From the NCBI RefSeq assembly GCF_004342605.1, contig NZ_SLZL01000007.1, forward strand, positions 186,001 to 250,000: DNA of 64,000 bases, read 5' to 3'. Position 1 is the first letter of the stretch. Each line of letters starts with the position of its first letter. Position numbers and translations under genes: made by a program. The notes beneath the pieces are model-generated. The model had not been told where the DNA came from, did not search any database, and saw only the letters and a list, made by a program, of their open reading frames with translations. Source of the DNA: Caulobacter sp. BK020. GTDB lineage: Bacteria > Pseudomonadota > Alphaproteobacteria > Caulobacterales > Caulobacteraceae. Shown here one piece after another: positions 1 to 7,839 of the stretch.

Positions 1-858
1 CAGCTCGCCGGCCGGCAGGTTGGCGCGCGCGGCGTCGATCTTGCCCCATTCCTCCTCGACCTGGCGAGCGAACTCCTCGGCCCCCAGGGCGGCGACCAGG
101 ATCTTGATCCGGGCCTTGTAGATGTTGTCGCGGCGGCCATGGCGGTTGTAGACGCGCAGGATGGCCTCGACATAGCTGAGCAGGTGCTCGGCCGGCAGGT
201 ACGAGCGGATGGTCGGGCCGACATAGGGCGTGCGCCCCTGGCCGCCGCCGACGATCACCTCGAAGCCGATCTGGCCGTCGCGGCCCTTTCTCAAGATGAG
301 CCCGATGTCGTGGACCTTGACCGCCGCGCGGTCGGCCAGGGCGCCAGTGATGGCGATCTTGAACTTGCGCGGCAGGAAGCTGAACTCGGGGTGCAGGGTC
401 GACCACTGGCGCAGGACCTCGGACCACACGCGCGGATCGTCGATCTCCTCGGCCGTGGCGCCGGCGTAGGGGTCGGCGGTGACGTTGCGGATGCAGTTGC
501 CGCTGGTCTGGATGGCGTGCAGGTCCACCTCGGCCAGGGCGTCCAGGATGTCGGGCGCGTCCTTCAGCTTGATCCAGTTGAACTGGATGTTCTGGCGGGT
601 GGTGAAGTGGCCGTAGCCCTTGTCGTAGGTGCGGGCGATCCAGGCCAGGCGGCGGGCCTGGCGGGCGTTCAGCGAGCCGTACGGGATGGCGATCCGCAGC
701 ATGTAGGCGTGCAGCTGCAGGTAAAGGCCGTTCATCAGCCGCAGCGGCTTGAACTGGTCCTCGGTCAGCTCGCCGGCCAGGCGGCGGGCCACCTGATGCC
801 GGAACTCGTTGGAGCGGTCGGTCAGGAATTCACGGTCGATGGGATCATACAGATACAT
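1..858 (-). CDS. cysI: Assimilatory sulfite reductase, hemoprotein subunit (C-terminus beyond window)
   Basis: Reading the complement from the ATG at 858 gives 286 residues before the window edge, so the gene is cut by the window and not necessarily truncated in the genome. The protein opens MYLYDPIDREFL and contains the siroheme nitrite/sulfite reductase signature YGHFTTRQNIQFNW, then QTSGNCIRN. Known family role: six-electron reduction of sulfite to sulfide in cysteine synthesis, using siroheme and a 4Fe-4S cluster whose cysteines would lie in the unseen C-terminal half. It sits 5 bp downstream of the DUF2849 gene and just below a siroheme-pathway methyltransferase, so the three genes look like one leftward operon supplying enzyme and cofactor. 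Confidence 0.93.
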   Translation of the reverse strand, partial: MYLYDPIDREFLTDRSNEFRHQVARRLAGELTEDQFKPLRLMNGLYLQLHAYMLRIAIPYGSLNARQARRLAWIARTYDKGYGHFTTRQNIQFNWIKLKDAPDILDALAEVDLHAIQTSGNCIRNVTADPYAGATAEEIDDPRVWSEVLRQWSTLHPEFSFLPRKFKIAITGALADRAAVKVHDIGLILRKGRDGQIGFEVIVGGGQGRTPYVGPTIRSYLPAEHLLSYVEAILRVYNRHGRRDNIYKARIKILVAALGAEEFARQVEEEWGKIDAARANLPAGEL

Positions 859-863
859 GCGGC

Positions 864-1229
864 CTACTTCCTGCGGATCAGGTCGACGCGACCGGTCGAG
901 CGGGCGGCGCCGGCCGCGTGGCGCAGCGCCTCGATCACCTCGCCGCCGACGGCCTGCTTGCCGTGGGTGGGTTCGTTGGTGGGCCCCAGGGCCCGGATGC
1001 GTTCGCGGTAGCTGATGGGCGCCAGCCCGCCATCCACCGGAGCCAGGTCGATCGGATAGACGTCGACCACCACCGTGGGTTGGGCCTTGCCGTTGGCGAC
1101 CACGGCCTCGACCTCGGCGTCCTGGTCCTCGCCGAACAGCTGGGCGTCGCCGAAGCCCTCGACCCAGGCGCCGGCCTTCCAGAACACGACCTCGCCGTCG
1201 ATCAGGCGATTGGCGGTGACAGCTTTCAT
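864..1229 (-). CDS. DUF2849 protein next to sulfite reductase
   Basis: A 121-residue protein beginning MKAVTANRLIDGEVVFW and containing VVDVYPIDL and PISYRERIRALGPTNEP. These match my recollection of the DUF2849 family, which in alphaproteobacteria is found almost always beside cysI. Its biochemical role is not established; the context suggests an accessory function in sulfite reduction. The start overlaps the stop of the upstream methyltransferase gene by 4 bp, and the stop lies 5 bp before the cysI ATG, which is operon-like packing. Confidence 0.85.
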   Translation of the reverse strand: MKAVTANRLIDGEVVFWKAGAWVEGFGDAQLFGEDQDAEVEAVVANGKAQPTVVVDVYPIDLAPVDGGLAPISYRERIRALGPTNEPTHGKQAVGGEVIEALRHAAGAARSTGRVDLIRRK

Positions 1230-2101
1230 TGACCGGGGCTCACGCGTTGAACATTGGAAGCGACCTCATCCTTGGCAAGGCTGAGATCGGGGAGTGCGAT
1301 GTCCGCCATCGCCATGGCCTCGCCGACCATCAGCAGCGCCGGGCCCTTCAGGCCCTCGGCGGCGACGGCCAGACCGGCCAGGGTGGTCAGGATGCGGCGC
1401 TCGTCGGCGCGGCTGGCGTTCTCGACGATCAGGGCGGGGGTCGAACCGGCGCGGCCGGCGACCGCCAGGCGTTCGGCGATCAGGCCGGCGGTCGAGACGC
1501 CCATATAGACGACGACGGTCTGGTTCGGCCGCGCCAGGGCGGTCCAGTCCAGGTCTGGCTCACCGTGAGCGGCGTGGCCAGTGACGAAGGTCACGGCCTG
1601 GGCGGCGCCTCGATGGGTCAGGGGCGCGCCGGCGCCGGCCGAGGCGGCCAAGGCGGCGGTGACGCCGGGCACGACCGCGCAGTCGACCCCGGCTTCGCGG
1701 CAGGCGGCCAGCTCCTCGCCGCCGCGGCCGAACAGGAACGGGTCGCCGCCCTTCAGCCGCACCACGATCAGGCCCTCCAGGGCCAGGGCGACCAGCAACT
1801 GGTTGATGTCGTCCTGCGGCAGGGTGTGGCGCGACTTGCGCTTGGCGACATTGATCCGCCGCGCCGCCACGGGCGCCAGGTCGAGGATCTCGTCGGACAC
1901 CAGGCCGTCGTGGACCACCACCTCAGCGGCCTGAAGGGCCTTCAGCGCCTTGATCGTCAACAGTTCCGGATCGCCGGGCCCCGCACCGACCAGGATCACT
2001 TTTCCCGGCGCGCGGGCGCTCGTCCCGCCGCCGAGAGCGACAAGACCGGCTCCCAAACGAGAGGGCGACCGGGAAGCGGATCGGACCGTTGGCCGAGCCA
2101 T
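1226..2101 (-). CDS. cobA: Uroporphyrinogen-III C-methyltransferase (SUMT)
   Basis: A 291-residue protein. The SUMT signature begins GAGPGDPELLTIKALKALQ, and KGGDPFLFGRGGEE follows later. The family uses two SAM molecules to convert uroporphyrinogen III to precorrin-2, the entry to siroheme, which sulfite reductase needs. There is no fused CysG oxidase/ferrochelatase domain, so those steps must be encoded elsewhere. The reading frame is open further upstream to 2164, but I choose the ATG at 2101. The sequence AGAGGA lies 10 bases ahead of it, and the extra N-terminus (rich in R, S and N) does not look like this family. Confidence 0.9.
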   Translation of the reverse strand: MARPTVRSASRSPSRLGAGLVALGGGTSARAPGKVILVGAGPGDPELLTIKALKALQAAEVVVHDGLVSDEILDLAPVAARRINVAKRKSRHTLPQDDINQLLVALALEGLIVVRLKGGDPFLFGRGGEELAACREAGVDCAVVPGVTAALAASAGAGAPLTHRGAAQAVTFVTGHAAHGEPDLDWTALARPNQTVVVYMGVSTAGLIAERLAVAGRAGSTPALIVENASRADERRILTTLAGLAVAAEGLKGPALLMVGEAMAMADIALPDLSLAKDEVASNVQRVSPGQ

Positions 2102-2322
2102 GTGATTCAGGTCCTCTATAAGCCAGCTACCATTGGCGACGCCCCGGACCGGCGACCTCGCCAAACCGGTTACGCCGAAAGCATTGCGGGGCGAACCCTA
2201 GGGTCCGCCCCGCTCGCGTTCGCCAAGGAAAAGGGCCATCTCCATCAGCGAACGCTTGCAAATTGGTCGCGACCGGGCCAATTCGCAAACAAGGTCTTCT
2301 GCCGGGGCGTTCAGTAAAACTC
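2102..2322. promoter_or_regulatory. Divergent intergenic region between cobA-cysI operon and LysR gene
   Basis: This 221-bp gap separates two oppositely transcribed units, a common arrangement for a LysR regulator and its target. It is less GC-rich than the flanking genes and must hold both promoters. I see no unambiguous -35/-10 pair. A LysR-type T-N11-A site could not be assigned by eye. Confidence 0.5.
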
Positions 2323-3279
2323 ATGGAAAGACAGTCCGAACGACGTCGCCTCCCGCCCTTGAACGCCCTGCGTGCGTTCGAGGCGGCCGCGCGCCACCTG
2401 AACTTCAGCCGCGCCGCGGACGAGCTGTCGGTGACGCCCGGCGCGGTCAGCCAGCAGATCCAGAACCTGGAGGACTATGTCGGCGCGGCCCTGTTCAAGC
2501 GCACCCCCAAGGGCCTGCTGCTGACCGACGCGGCCCAGACCGCCCTGCCCGCCCTGCGCGAAGCCTTCGACCGCCTGGCCGAGGCCGCCAGCCTGCTGAC
2601 CGCCGCGGTCGACGGCCGCCGCCTGACCCTGACCGCCGCCCCCTCGTTCGCCGCCAAGTGGCTGGTGCCGCGCCTGGGCAAGTTCGAGCAGGCCCAGCCC
2701 CAGGTCGACGTCTGGCTGTCGGCCGGCATGGAGGTCGTCGACTTCGCGGCCGGCGAGGTCGACCTGGCCATCCGCTACGGCTCAGGCCGCTATCCGGGGC
2801 TGGAGGTGATCCGCCTGCTCAGCGAGACGGTGATCCCGGTCGCCAGCCCCGAACTTCTGGCGTCCAACCCCTTGGAAACGCCCGAGGACCTGTCCCGACA
2901 CATCCTGCTGCACGACGGCTCGCCCGACGCCGACGACAGCTGCCCCGACTGGGCCATGTGGCTGGCGGCGCGGGGCATCAAGAGCGTCGACGGCGCGCGT
3001 GGCCCGCGCTTCAACCAGTCCAGCCTGGTGATCGAAGCCGCCGCCAACGGCCGCGGCATCGCCCTGGCCAAGCAGACCCTGGCCCAGGCCGATCTCGACG
3101 CCGGCCGGCTGGTGATCCCGTTCGAAGCCGCCACCGCGGTGGATTTCGCCTATTACGTCGTCCACCCCAAGGCCAAGGGCCGCCTGCCACAGGTCAAGGC
3201 CTTCGTGGCCTGGCTCAAGGAAGAGGCCGCCGCCCACGAAGCGGCCCTGCTGACGATGGACAACGGCGCCGGCATCTAG
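2323..3279 (+). CDS. LysR-family transcriptional regulator (GcvA-like)
   Basis: A 318-residue protein with an N-terminal winged HTH: LNALRAFEAAARHLNFSRAA, then ELSVTPGAVSQQIQNLE and LFKRTPKGLLLT. It is followed by a periplasmic-binding-protein-like effector domain. The PPLNALRAFEAAARH opening is typical of the GcvA subgroup. The ATG at 2323 is preferred over an upstream in-frame start at 2263 because the HTH begins a few residues after it. It is divergent from the siroheme/sulfite operon, so control of that operon is possible, but the effector is unknown. Chorismate mutase follows on the same strand. Confidence 0.88.
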   Translation: MERQSERRRLPPLNALRAFEAAARHLNFSRAADELSVTPGAVSQQIQNLEDYVGAALFKRTPKGLLLTDAAQTALPALREAFDRLAEAASLLTAAVDGRRLTLTAAPSFAAKWLVPRLGKFEQAQPQVDVWLSAGMEVVDFAAGEVDLAIRYGSGRYPGLEVIRLLSETVIPVASPELLASNPLETPEDLSRHILLHDGSPDADDSCPDWAMWLAARGIKSVDGARGPRFNQSSLVIEAAANGRGIALAKQTLAQADLDAGRLVIPFEAATAVDFAYYVVHPKAKGRLPQVKAFVAWLKEEAAAHEAALLTMDNGAGI

Positions 3280-3341
3280 GGGGCCGGCCAACGGTCAGGT
3301 TTGGGATGGTCCCGGCTGCTCAAACCGGCTTAAAGGGGCGC

Positions 3342-3671
3342 ATGATCAAGACGACTCTCAGCGTCGACGAGCGCCTCGCCCCCGCCGACTGCCAGACGAT
3401 GCTCGACGTCCGCCAGGGCGTCGACGCCCTGGACCGGGCCCTGGTGGCGCTGCTGGCCGAACGCCAGGGCTACATGGACGCCGCCGCCCGCATCAAGGCC
3501 GACCGCAGCAAGGTGTTCGACCGGGCGCGCATCGAGGACGTGGTCGACAAGGTCAAGGCCGCCGCCCGTGCTTCGGGCCTGTCGGAAGCCATCGCCGAGC
3601 CGGTGTGGCGCACGCTGATCGACCGCTGCATCGCCTACGAGTACGACAGCTGGGACCGGACGAAGGGCTGA
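3342..3671 (+). CDS. Chorismate mutase, AroQ (type II) class
   Basis: A 109-residue all-helical protein. It carries VRQGVDALDRALVALLAERQ, IKADRSKVFDRARIEDVV and EPVWRTLIDRCIAYE, the three-helix pattern of the AroQ chorismate mutase fold with conserved Arg, Lys and Glu positions. Known reaction: chorismate to prephenate, the branch point to Phe and Tyr. The related isochorismate-pyruvate lyases share the fold and cannot be excluded. The ATG at 3342 is preceded by AAGGGG. It lies 62 bp after the LysR gene and ends at a large inverted repeat. Confidence 0.85.
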   Translation: MIKTTLSVDERLAPADCQTMLDVRQGVDALDRALVALLAERQGYMDAAARIKADRSKVFDRARIEDVVDKVKAAARASGLSEAIAEPVWRTLIDRCIAYEYDSWDRTKG

Positions 3672-3683
3672 CCGGCGCCGGCC

Positions 3684-3757
3684 GGGGACATGCCCTTGCG
3701 GCGTGTCCCCATCAGACGCAGCGCGAACTTGGGGACCCGCCGCAAGGGCATGTCCCC
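3684..3757. repeat. 27-bp inverted repeat with one mismatch (REP-like hairpin)
   Basis: The left arm 3684-3710 (GGGGACATGCCCTTGCGGCG, then TGTCCCC) is the reverse complement of the right arm 3731-3757 with a single mismatch. The arms are separated by 20 bp. The element lies between the convergent chorismate mutase and AIM24 genes. Seen directly: near-perfect symmetry with GGGGAC ends. Inference: a REP/MITE-type intergenic element that may also act as a bidirectional terminator. Confidence 0.75.
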
Positions 3758-3782
3758 GTCAGCAGCGCAGCCCCTGCGCAGC

Positions 3783-4613
3783 TTACCGGTTCCCTCCGAT
3801 CAGATCCCCCAGCTCGCCGAGAATCGACCCCTCTCCGCGGTTGCCGCCCTGGCCGCCCGCCGCCGCCAGCATCCGCCCCGCCAGGCGCGAGAACGGCAGC
3901 GACTGGATCCAGACCTTTCCCGGGCCGCGCAGGCGGGCGAAGAACAGGCCCTCGCCACCGAACAGCACGCTGCGCACGCCGCCGGCGGTAACCAGGTCGA
4001 AGTCGACCCCGGGCGTGTAGGCGGCCAGACAGCCGGTGTCGACGTGCAGCTCCTCGCCGGCCCGCAGTTCGCGCTCGACCAGCGTTCCGCCCATCTGGAC
4101 GAACACCCAGCCGTCGCCGTCCAGGCGCTGCATGATGAAGCCCTCGCCGCCGAACAGGCCGGTCATCACCCGCTTCTGGAAGTGGATGCCGATCGAGACG
4201 CCGCGCGCGGCGGCCAGGAAGCTGTCCTTCTGGCAGATCAGCGACCCGCCCAGCTGGCCCAGGTTGATCGGCAGGATCGCGCCGGGCGTCGGCGAGGCGA
4301 AGGCCACCCGGGCCTTGCCCGAGCCGGTGTGGGTGAAGACGGTCGTGAACAGGCTCTCGCCGGTGACCAGGCGCTTGCCCGCCCCCAGCAGCTTGCCCAT
4401 GAAGCCGCCGCCGGTGTCGCCCGAGCCGTCGCCGAACACCGTGGTCATCTGGACGCTGGCGTCCTTCCAGACGAACGACCCGGCCTCGGCCACGGCGCTC
4501 TCGCCGGGATCCAGCTCGATCTCCAGGAACTGAAGCTCCTGGCCCTTGATCTCGAAATCGACGTCGTCGGCGACGCTGGCGCTGCGCTGGTGGGACCAGG
4601 GGCTGTTGGTCAT
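3783..4613 (-). CDS. AIM24 / TIGR00266 family protein
   Basis: A 276-residue protein. It contains FLEIELDPGESAVAEAGSF, GGGFMGKLLGAGKRLVTGES and LFGGEGLFFARLRGPGKVW, which are hallmarks of the TIGR00266/AIM24 beta-sandwich family. The repeated glycine-rich turns fit its tandem half-barrel fold. The bacterial function is not established (the yeast relative is mitochondrial AIM24). It has no signal peptide or membrane helix. The gene ends beside the REP-like repeat and is convergent with chorismate mutase. Confidence 0.85.
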   Translation of the reverse strand: MTNSPWSHQRSASVADDVDFEIKGQELQFLEIELDPGESAVAEAGSFVWKDASVQMTTVFGDGSGDTGGGFMGKLLGAGKRLVTGESLFTTVFTHTGSGKARVAFASPTPGAILPINLGQLGGSLICQKDSFLAAARGVSIGIHFQKRVMTGLFGGEGFIMQRLDGDGWVFVQMGGTLVERELRAGEELHVDTGCLAAYTPGVDFDLVTAGGVRSVLFGGEGLFFARLRGPGKVWIQSLPFSRLAGRMLAAAGGQGGNRGEGSILGELGDLIGGNR

Positions 4614-4704
4614 GGTCGAAGGGACTCCCGTTGTGGCGCCCGCAGCCTAGGCGAGCGCCGCGCGGCAAGCCAATTACAGGTTCGTAAGTTCAGGAACGCC
4701 GCCG

Positions 4705-5043
4705 CTAGCCCTTCAGCGACCGCAGCGCCCGTTCGTGGGCGTAGGCGGCGATGTCCAGCAGCGCCGCGTCCAGGGCGTTGCGCACGTCGCCCAGGCTCCG
4801 GGTCCCCGCCTCCGCCTGCGCGCAGACGTCGCCCAGGGCAAAGGCCCCCACGCCCCGCGCCGCGCCCTTGACCGTATGGACCGCATCCATCCAGCCCGGG
4901 TGGCTCTTGTCGAGCATCGGCGTCCACAGCGCGGCCTGTTCGCGAAACAGCGCCAGCACCTCGTCGATGACCGTGGAATCGTTCATCGCGAACCCTTCCA
5001 GGTAAGCGAAATCCACGGCTCCGCTGATATCTCGTCTGGCCAA
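4705..5043 (-). CDS. HPt domain phosphotransfer protein
   Basis: A 112-residue single-domain protein. VHTVKGAARGVGAFAL is the HPt phosphoacceptor motif with His56 and the following K-G. The N-terminal VDFAYLEGFAMNDSTVIDEV fits the first HPt helix, which favours the start at 5043 over an internal ATG at 4986. Family role: receiving and passing phosphoryl groups between response-regulator domains. The cognate partners are not encoded nearby. It lies immediately upstream of, and divergent from, tRNA-Lys. Confidence 0.85.
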   Translation of the reverse strand: MARRDISGAVDFAYLEGFAMNDSTVIDEVLALFREQAALWTPMLDKSHPGWMDAVHTVKGAARGVGAFALGDVCAQAEAGTRSLGDVRNALDAALLDIAAYAHERALRSLKG

Positions 5044-5124
5044 AAAATAGTCCCTTGCGTTCCAAGATTCTTTGCGTATGTTCCGCGCCTCGCCGCCGAG
5101 GCGCTTTACTGCTTCGGACCGAGC

Positions 5125-5200
<76 letters not shown>

Positions 5201-5202
5201 AA

Positions 5203-5290
5203 AACCCCTTACAGATCAAGACTTCTCCTTCGGGTCGAACACCAATCTTACCGGCCGTGAGAGTTTTCGCAAACTCTCACGTGAGAGTTT
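5203..5290. repeat. Left-end arm sites: AACCCCTTACA and three GTGAGAGTTT copies
   Basis: AACCCCTTACA at 5203-5213 also occurs at 46142-46152 inside the right end. GTGAGAGTTT occurs at 5257-5266, inverted at 5271-5280, and again at 5281-5290. Together they make a 10-bp-stem hairpin and a perfect 20-bp palindrome (5271-5290). The same 10-mer is at 46079-46088 near attR. I infer arm-type sites for integrase or excisionase, or operators for the gene at 5309. The rest of 5201-5308 shows nothing coding. Confidence 0.6.
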
Positions 5291-5308
5291 GTCCTTGATC
5301 GCGGCGCG

Positions 5309-5671
5309 ATGTTCCAGTTTCGTTCGCGCATGTCCACCGCCGCCCGCCTGCCCTTCCAGCCGCATCGCCTGACGCTACGCGCCTGCGCCGACCTGGGGCT
5401 GCGGGTGAGCGTCGGCTGTCCGTCCTGCCGGATGGCCCGCGACCTGAACCTGGCGGCCCTGGCCGGCAAGCCGCTGGCGGCCCTGCCGCTGGGCGAGCTG
5501 CTGCAGGGCGAGGCGTTGAAGTGCCGGCGCGGGCGTTGTCACGGCGTGCTGGCCAGCAGCCTCTGCGTCACCTGGCAGGATGTCGGGATCCTGCGCACCC
5601 TGGTCGAGTGGCGGGTCTGGGAGGTCAGCGGCTCGCGGGCGGCGCGACTGGTGGAGCCGCCGGCGGACTGA
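5309..5671 (+). CDS. Small putative zinc-ribbon protein, prophage cargo on the opposite strand
   Basis: A 120-residue protein, or 113 if it starts at the second Met (5330). CPSC at residues 37-40 and CRRGRC about 35 residues later could form a four-cysteine zinc knuckle; a third, isolated Cys follows. I do not recognise a named family. It is the only rightward gene at this end, between attL and the leftward lysis cassette. Its 3' end overlaps the end of the 5625-5939 gene by 47 bp. A lone antisense gene behind a palindrome at the prophage edge is typical of a moron expressed in the lysogen. Function unknown. Confidence 0.65.
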   Translation: MFQFRSRMSTAARLPFQPHRLTLRACADLGLRVSVGCPSCRMARDLNLAALAGKPLAALPLGELLQGEALKCRRGRCHGVLASSLCVTWQDVGILRTLVEWRVWEVSGSRAARLVEPPAD

Positions 5672-5939
5672 CCGCGACCATGGCCGCCGGCGCCGGGGGC
5701 GGCCGCGCGGCGCTCTTCAGGTCACTGTAGACCTGCAACATCAACCAACCCAGCAGGGCCACCACCAGGCCATACAGGGCGTTGCGGCCCTGCTTGCTGT
5801 CGGCCTTCAGCTCGGTGATCGCCGCGTGGATGTTGCCGTAGCGCTCCGCGCAGAGATCTTCGTGGGCTTCCATCTTGGCGTAGGCGCCGGCCACGGTCTG
5901 TCTTCCTTCGCTCACCCTCGCCCCCTGGCAGATACGCAA
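5625..5939 (-). CDS. Small membrane protein of the lysis cassette
   Basis: A 104-residue protein with a hydrophilic N-terminus (AYAKMEAHEDLCAERYGNIH), one clear membrane helix (LYGLVVALLGWLMLQVY) and a Pro/Ala-rich tail. A GTG at 5915 (VSEGRQTV) is a plausible alternative start. It is the last gene of the leftward late operon, directly after the holin. Position and topology suggest an accessory holin or a spanin-like protein, but no lipobox or coiled coil establishes this. It resembles small holin-adjacent proteins I know from alphaproteobacterial prophages. Confidence 0.65.
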   Translation of the reverse strand: MRICQGARVSEGRQTVAGAYAKMEAHEDLCAERYGNIHAAITELKADSKQGRNALYGLVVALLGWLMLQVYSDLKSAARPPPAPAAMVAVSPPAAPPVAPPASR

Positions 5940-5966
5940 CGCCCGGCCAGGCGGCCGGTTCGAAAA

Positions 5967-6380
5967 CTAGGCCTTGCCGTTCAGTTTTTCGACGGTGCGC
6001 AGGCCGCCCAGGCCCAGCATGCCGGCCAGCAGGCTCATCAACTCGACCATGTCCAGGGCCTCCATCGGCACGCCGGTCCACTTGGTGACCCACGGGTTCA
6101 GGATCGGCCGCAGCAGGTAGGTATAGGCCAGGGCCGCGCCGCAGACCCAGCCGATGAACGGCCGCCAGCCCGAGGTCCACAGGCTGGGGCTGGCCGCCTC
6201 GACCGCGTTGACCTGCACCTGCCCCTTGGCCAGGTCGGTCTCGGCCGCCAGGGCCGCCAGGTCACCGGCCTGGACCAGTTTCATCAACTCCAGCTGGGCC
6301 GCCGCCTTGGCCTGGGGATCAGGCAGCACCCTGTCCAGCACGCCCAGGCCGATGCCCAGCAGGTCGGTCAGTCCAGCCAT
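5967..6380 (-). CDS. Holin (3TM holin family)
   Basis: A 137-residue protein with an N-terminal amphipathic/hydrophobic segment, then a helical linker (LMKLVQAGDLAALAAETDLAKGQ). Two membrane helices follow, WRPFIGWVCGAALAYTYLL and VELMSLLAGMLGLGGLRTVE. The phrase PSLWTSGWRPFIGWVC is characteristic of the Holin_3TM family. It would permeabilise the inner membrane at the end of the lytic cycle. The start lies 4 bp after the endolysin stop. Confidence 0.85.
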   Translation of the reverse strand: MAGLTDLLGIGLGVLDRVLPDPQAKAAAQLELMKLVQAGDLAALAAETDLAKGQVQVNAVEAASPSLWTSGWRPFIGWVCGAALAYTYLLRPILNPWVTKWTGVPMEALDMVELMSLLAGMLGLGGLRTVEKLNGKA

Positions 6381-6383
6381 CGC

Positions 6384-7058
6384 TCACGCTCCCAGGATGT
6401 TGCGGGTCTGGACCAGCCAGCCCTTGTATTCGGCCAGGCCATTCAAGCCCCCGTTCCAGGCCCGTCGCAGGGCCTCTGGCGGGCCGTAGACCAGCTGGCC
6501 CATGCGCTTGGCCTTCCACAGCCGGGCCGAGGCCTCGAACCCATGGGCCGGGTCCGCCAGCAGCTCGGGGTGGGCCAGAAGAGGCAGGCCGATGGCCTTT
6601 TCCAGCGCGGCCATGTTGGCGCGCCCGGTCACCTGGCCCGGCCCCAGGCCGCGAAACCGCCAGCCGTCTCCCGGTTCGGTGTTGCCCAGGTTCTCAGCGC
6701 CCCAGGCGCCGCCATAGACCAGGTTGGCGATCGCTTGCTGGTCGGCCTTGCGCACCACCACCTTGGCGCCGCGCGCGTCCACCCCGTCGATCCGGCCCAG
6801 GCGGCGGGCGTCGGCCTCGCTGATCCGGTGGCGGCCGAACTTGGCCAGCAGCGCCTCGACCGTATAGTTCAGGCTCTCGGCGAACACCGTCAGCCCCTGG
6901 CTCTCGACGCAGCACGTGGCGACGAACGCCGCCACCTCGGCCGGCGCGGTGATGCCATTGCCGGCGCAGGCCTTTTGCAGGCGCGGCGCCAAGGCCGTGT
7001 AGTCGCAGCGGCGCGACAGCTGCTGCAGTTTCAGGGCGGTGATGGTGACATCGTTCAT
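6384..7058 (-). CDS. Endolysin, glycoside hydrolase family 19
   Basis: A 224-residue protein starting at the ATG at 7058. CVESQGLTVFAESLNYT carries the two GH19 catalytic glutamates (E52 and E61). RFRGLGPGQVTGRANM and YNGGLNGL-like sequence near the end complete the lysozyme/chitinase fold of phage endolysins. It has no signal peptide, so it needs the adjacent holin for export. The family cleaves the beta-1,4 bond in peptidoglycan glycan strands. Confidence 0.9.
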   Translation of the reverse strand: MNDVTITALKLQQLSRRCDYTALAPRLQKACAGNGITAPAEVAAFVATCCVESQGLTVFAESLNYTVEALLAKFGRHRISEADARRLGRIDGVDARGAKVVVRKADQQAIANLVYGGAWGAENLGNTEPGDGWRFRGLGPGQVTGRANMAALEKAIGLPLLAHPELLADPAHGFEASARLWKAKRMGQLVYGPPEALRRAWNGGLNGLAEYKGWLVQTRNILGA

Positions 7059-7110
7059 GCGCCCAGCTTCGCGCGCGCGGGCGCGAGGGGGGCTTAGGGG
7101 GCCCGGGGAG

Positions 7111-7830
7111 CTAACACCAGCAGTGATGCCCAGGGCGCGCGCGCGGGAAGGAAAACCGGGCCGCAAGCTCGTCCCAGGCGCTGTCGAGCCCCTTCCACGC
7201 CTCAGGCCGGTCGAAAACGGGCGGGGGGATGCTGACCAAGTCTATGCGATCGTCCAGGCCAGCTGGATCCACCGGATGAAGATCGTCGTGCACGGCGAGC
7301 AGCACGCGAAATGGCGTGCAGGGGAACAAGCGTTCCAACGCCTTGGGAACAGCATTCGCCTGGGCCGCACCAAGACCCCGGGCCCGGTAGAAGATTGAAG
7401 CCGCCCTTGGGGGCAGGAAGGTGCCGACCCGCACAAACAAGGTCGGAGCACCGCTGGCGCAAGCCGCCACCATGTTGCCCCAACGCTTGCTGTATCGATC
7501 CGCGGTATAGGCCAAGCCGGGCGGATCTATCACTACAGGATCGCCGCCATTGCGAAAGTCGTGCTGCAAGGTGCAGCCGTAGCGATCATCGTAGGCGGTG
7601 CTGAGATCGAAGGCCGCCGTGGCGGAAGATCCAAGCCCCTCGGCCCGGTTATTCAGGATCTCGATCACCGCGCCCAGGTCGGAAATGATGTTGTCGAACG
7701 GCGCCGCCACAGCGGCGACACCCAGCCTATGGAACTGGTGCCGGGGCTGACAACTCCCCCCAAGGGAAACAACCTGACGCGCCGCAAAGCTCATGCGCCG
7801 GACTATCGGCGCCTCTTGAGTCCACGTCAA
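7111..7830 (-). CDS. DUF1796-like putative cysteine peptidase, cargo gene
   Basis: A 239-residue protein from a TTG at 7830, or from an ATG at 7794. VVSLGGSCQPRHQFHRLG with a downstream APFDNIISD, then LQHDF and TLFVRVGTF, match the pattern I know for DUF1796. That family is predicted to have a papain-like fold with a catalytic Cys after SLG and a later His. Its substrates are unknown. It lies between the tail-spike genes and the endolysin, where phages often carry host-altering cargo. Codon use is more relaxed than in the head genes. It has no signal peptide. Confidence 0.7.
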   Translation of the reverse strand: MTWTQEAPIVRRMSFAARQVVSLGGSCQPRHQFHRLGVAAVAAPFDNIISDLGAVIEILNNRAEGLGSSATAAFDLSTAYDDRYGCTLQHDFRNGGDPVVIDPPGLAYTADRYSKRWGNMVAACASGAPTLFVRVGTFLPPRAASIFYRARGLGAAQANAVPKALERLFPCTPFRVLLAVHDDLHPVDPAGLDDRIDLVSIPPPVFDRPEAWKGLDSAWDELAARFSFPRARPGHHCWC

Positions 7831-7839
7831 TTCTCCCGC

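Noticed and set aside
139..1011. Long rightward ORF at the window start
   Set aside because: It is antisense to cysI, which has clear siroheme-reductase motifs; the rightward frame has only GC-biased shadow composition.
2256..3341. Upstream extension of the chorismate mutase frame
   Set aside because: The frame is Arg/Pro-rich noise over the LysR gene; homology begins at the ATG at 3342 with its own ribosome-binding site.
3684..3757. CRISPR-like repeats
   Set aside because: There is one inverted pair, not a regular direct-repeat array; no CRISPR array is seen anywhere in the window.
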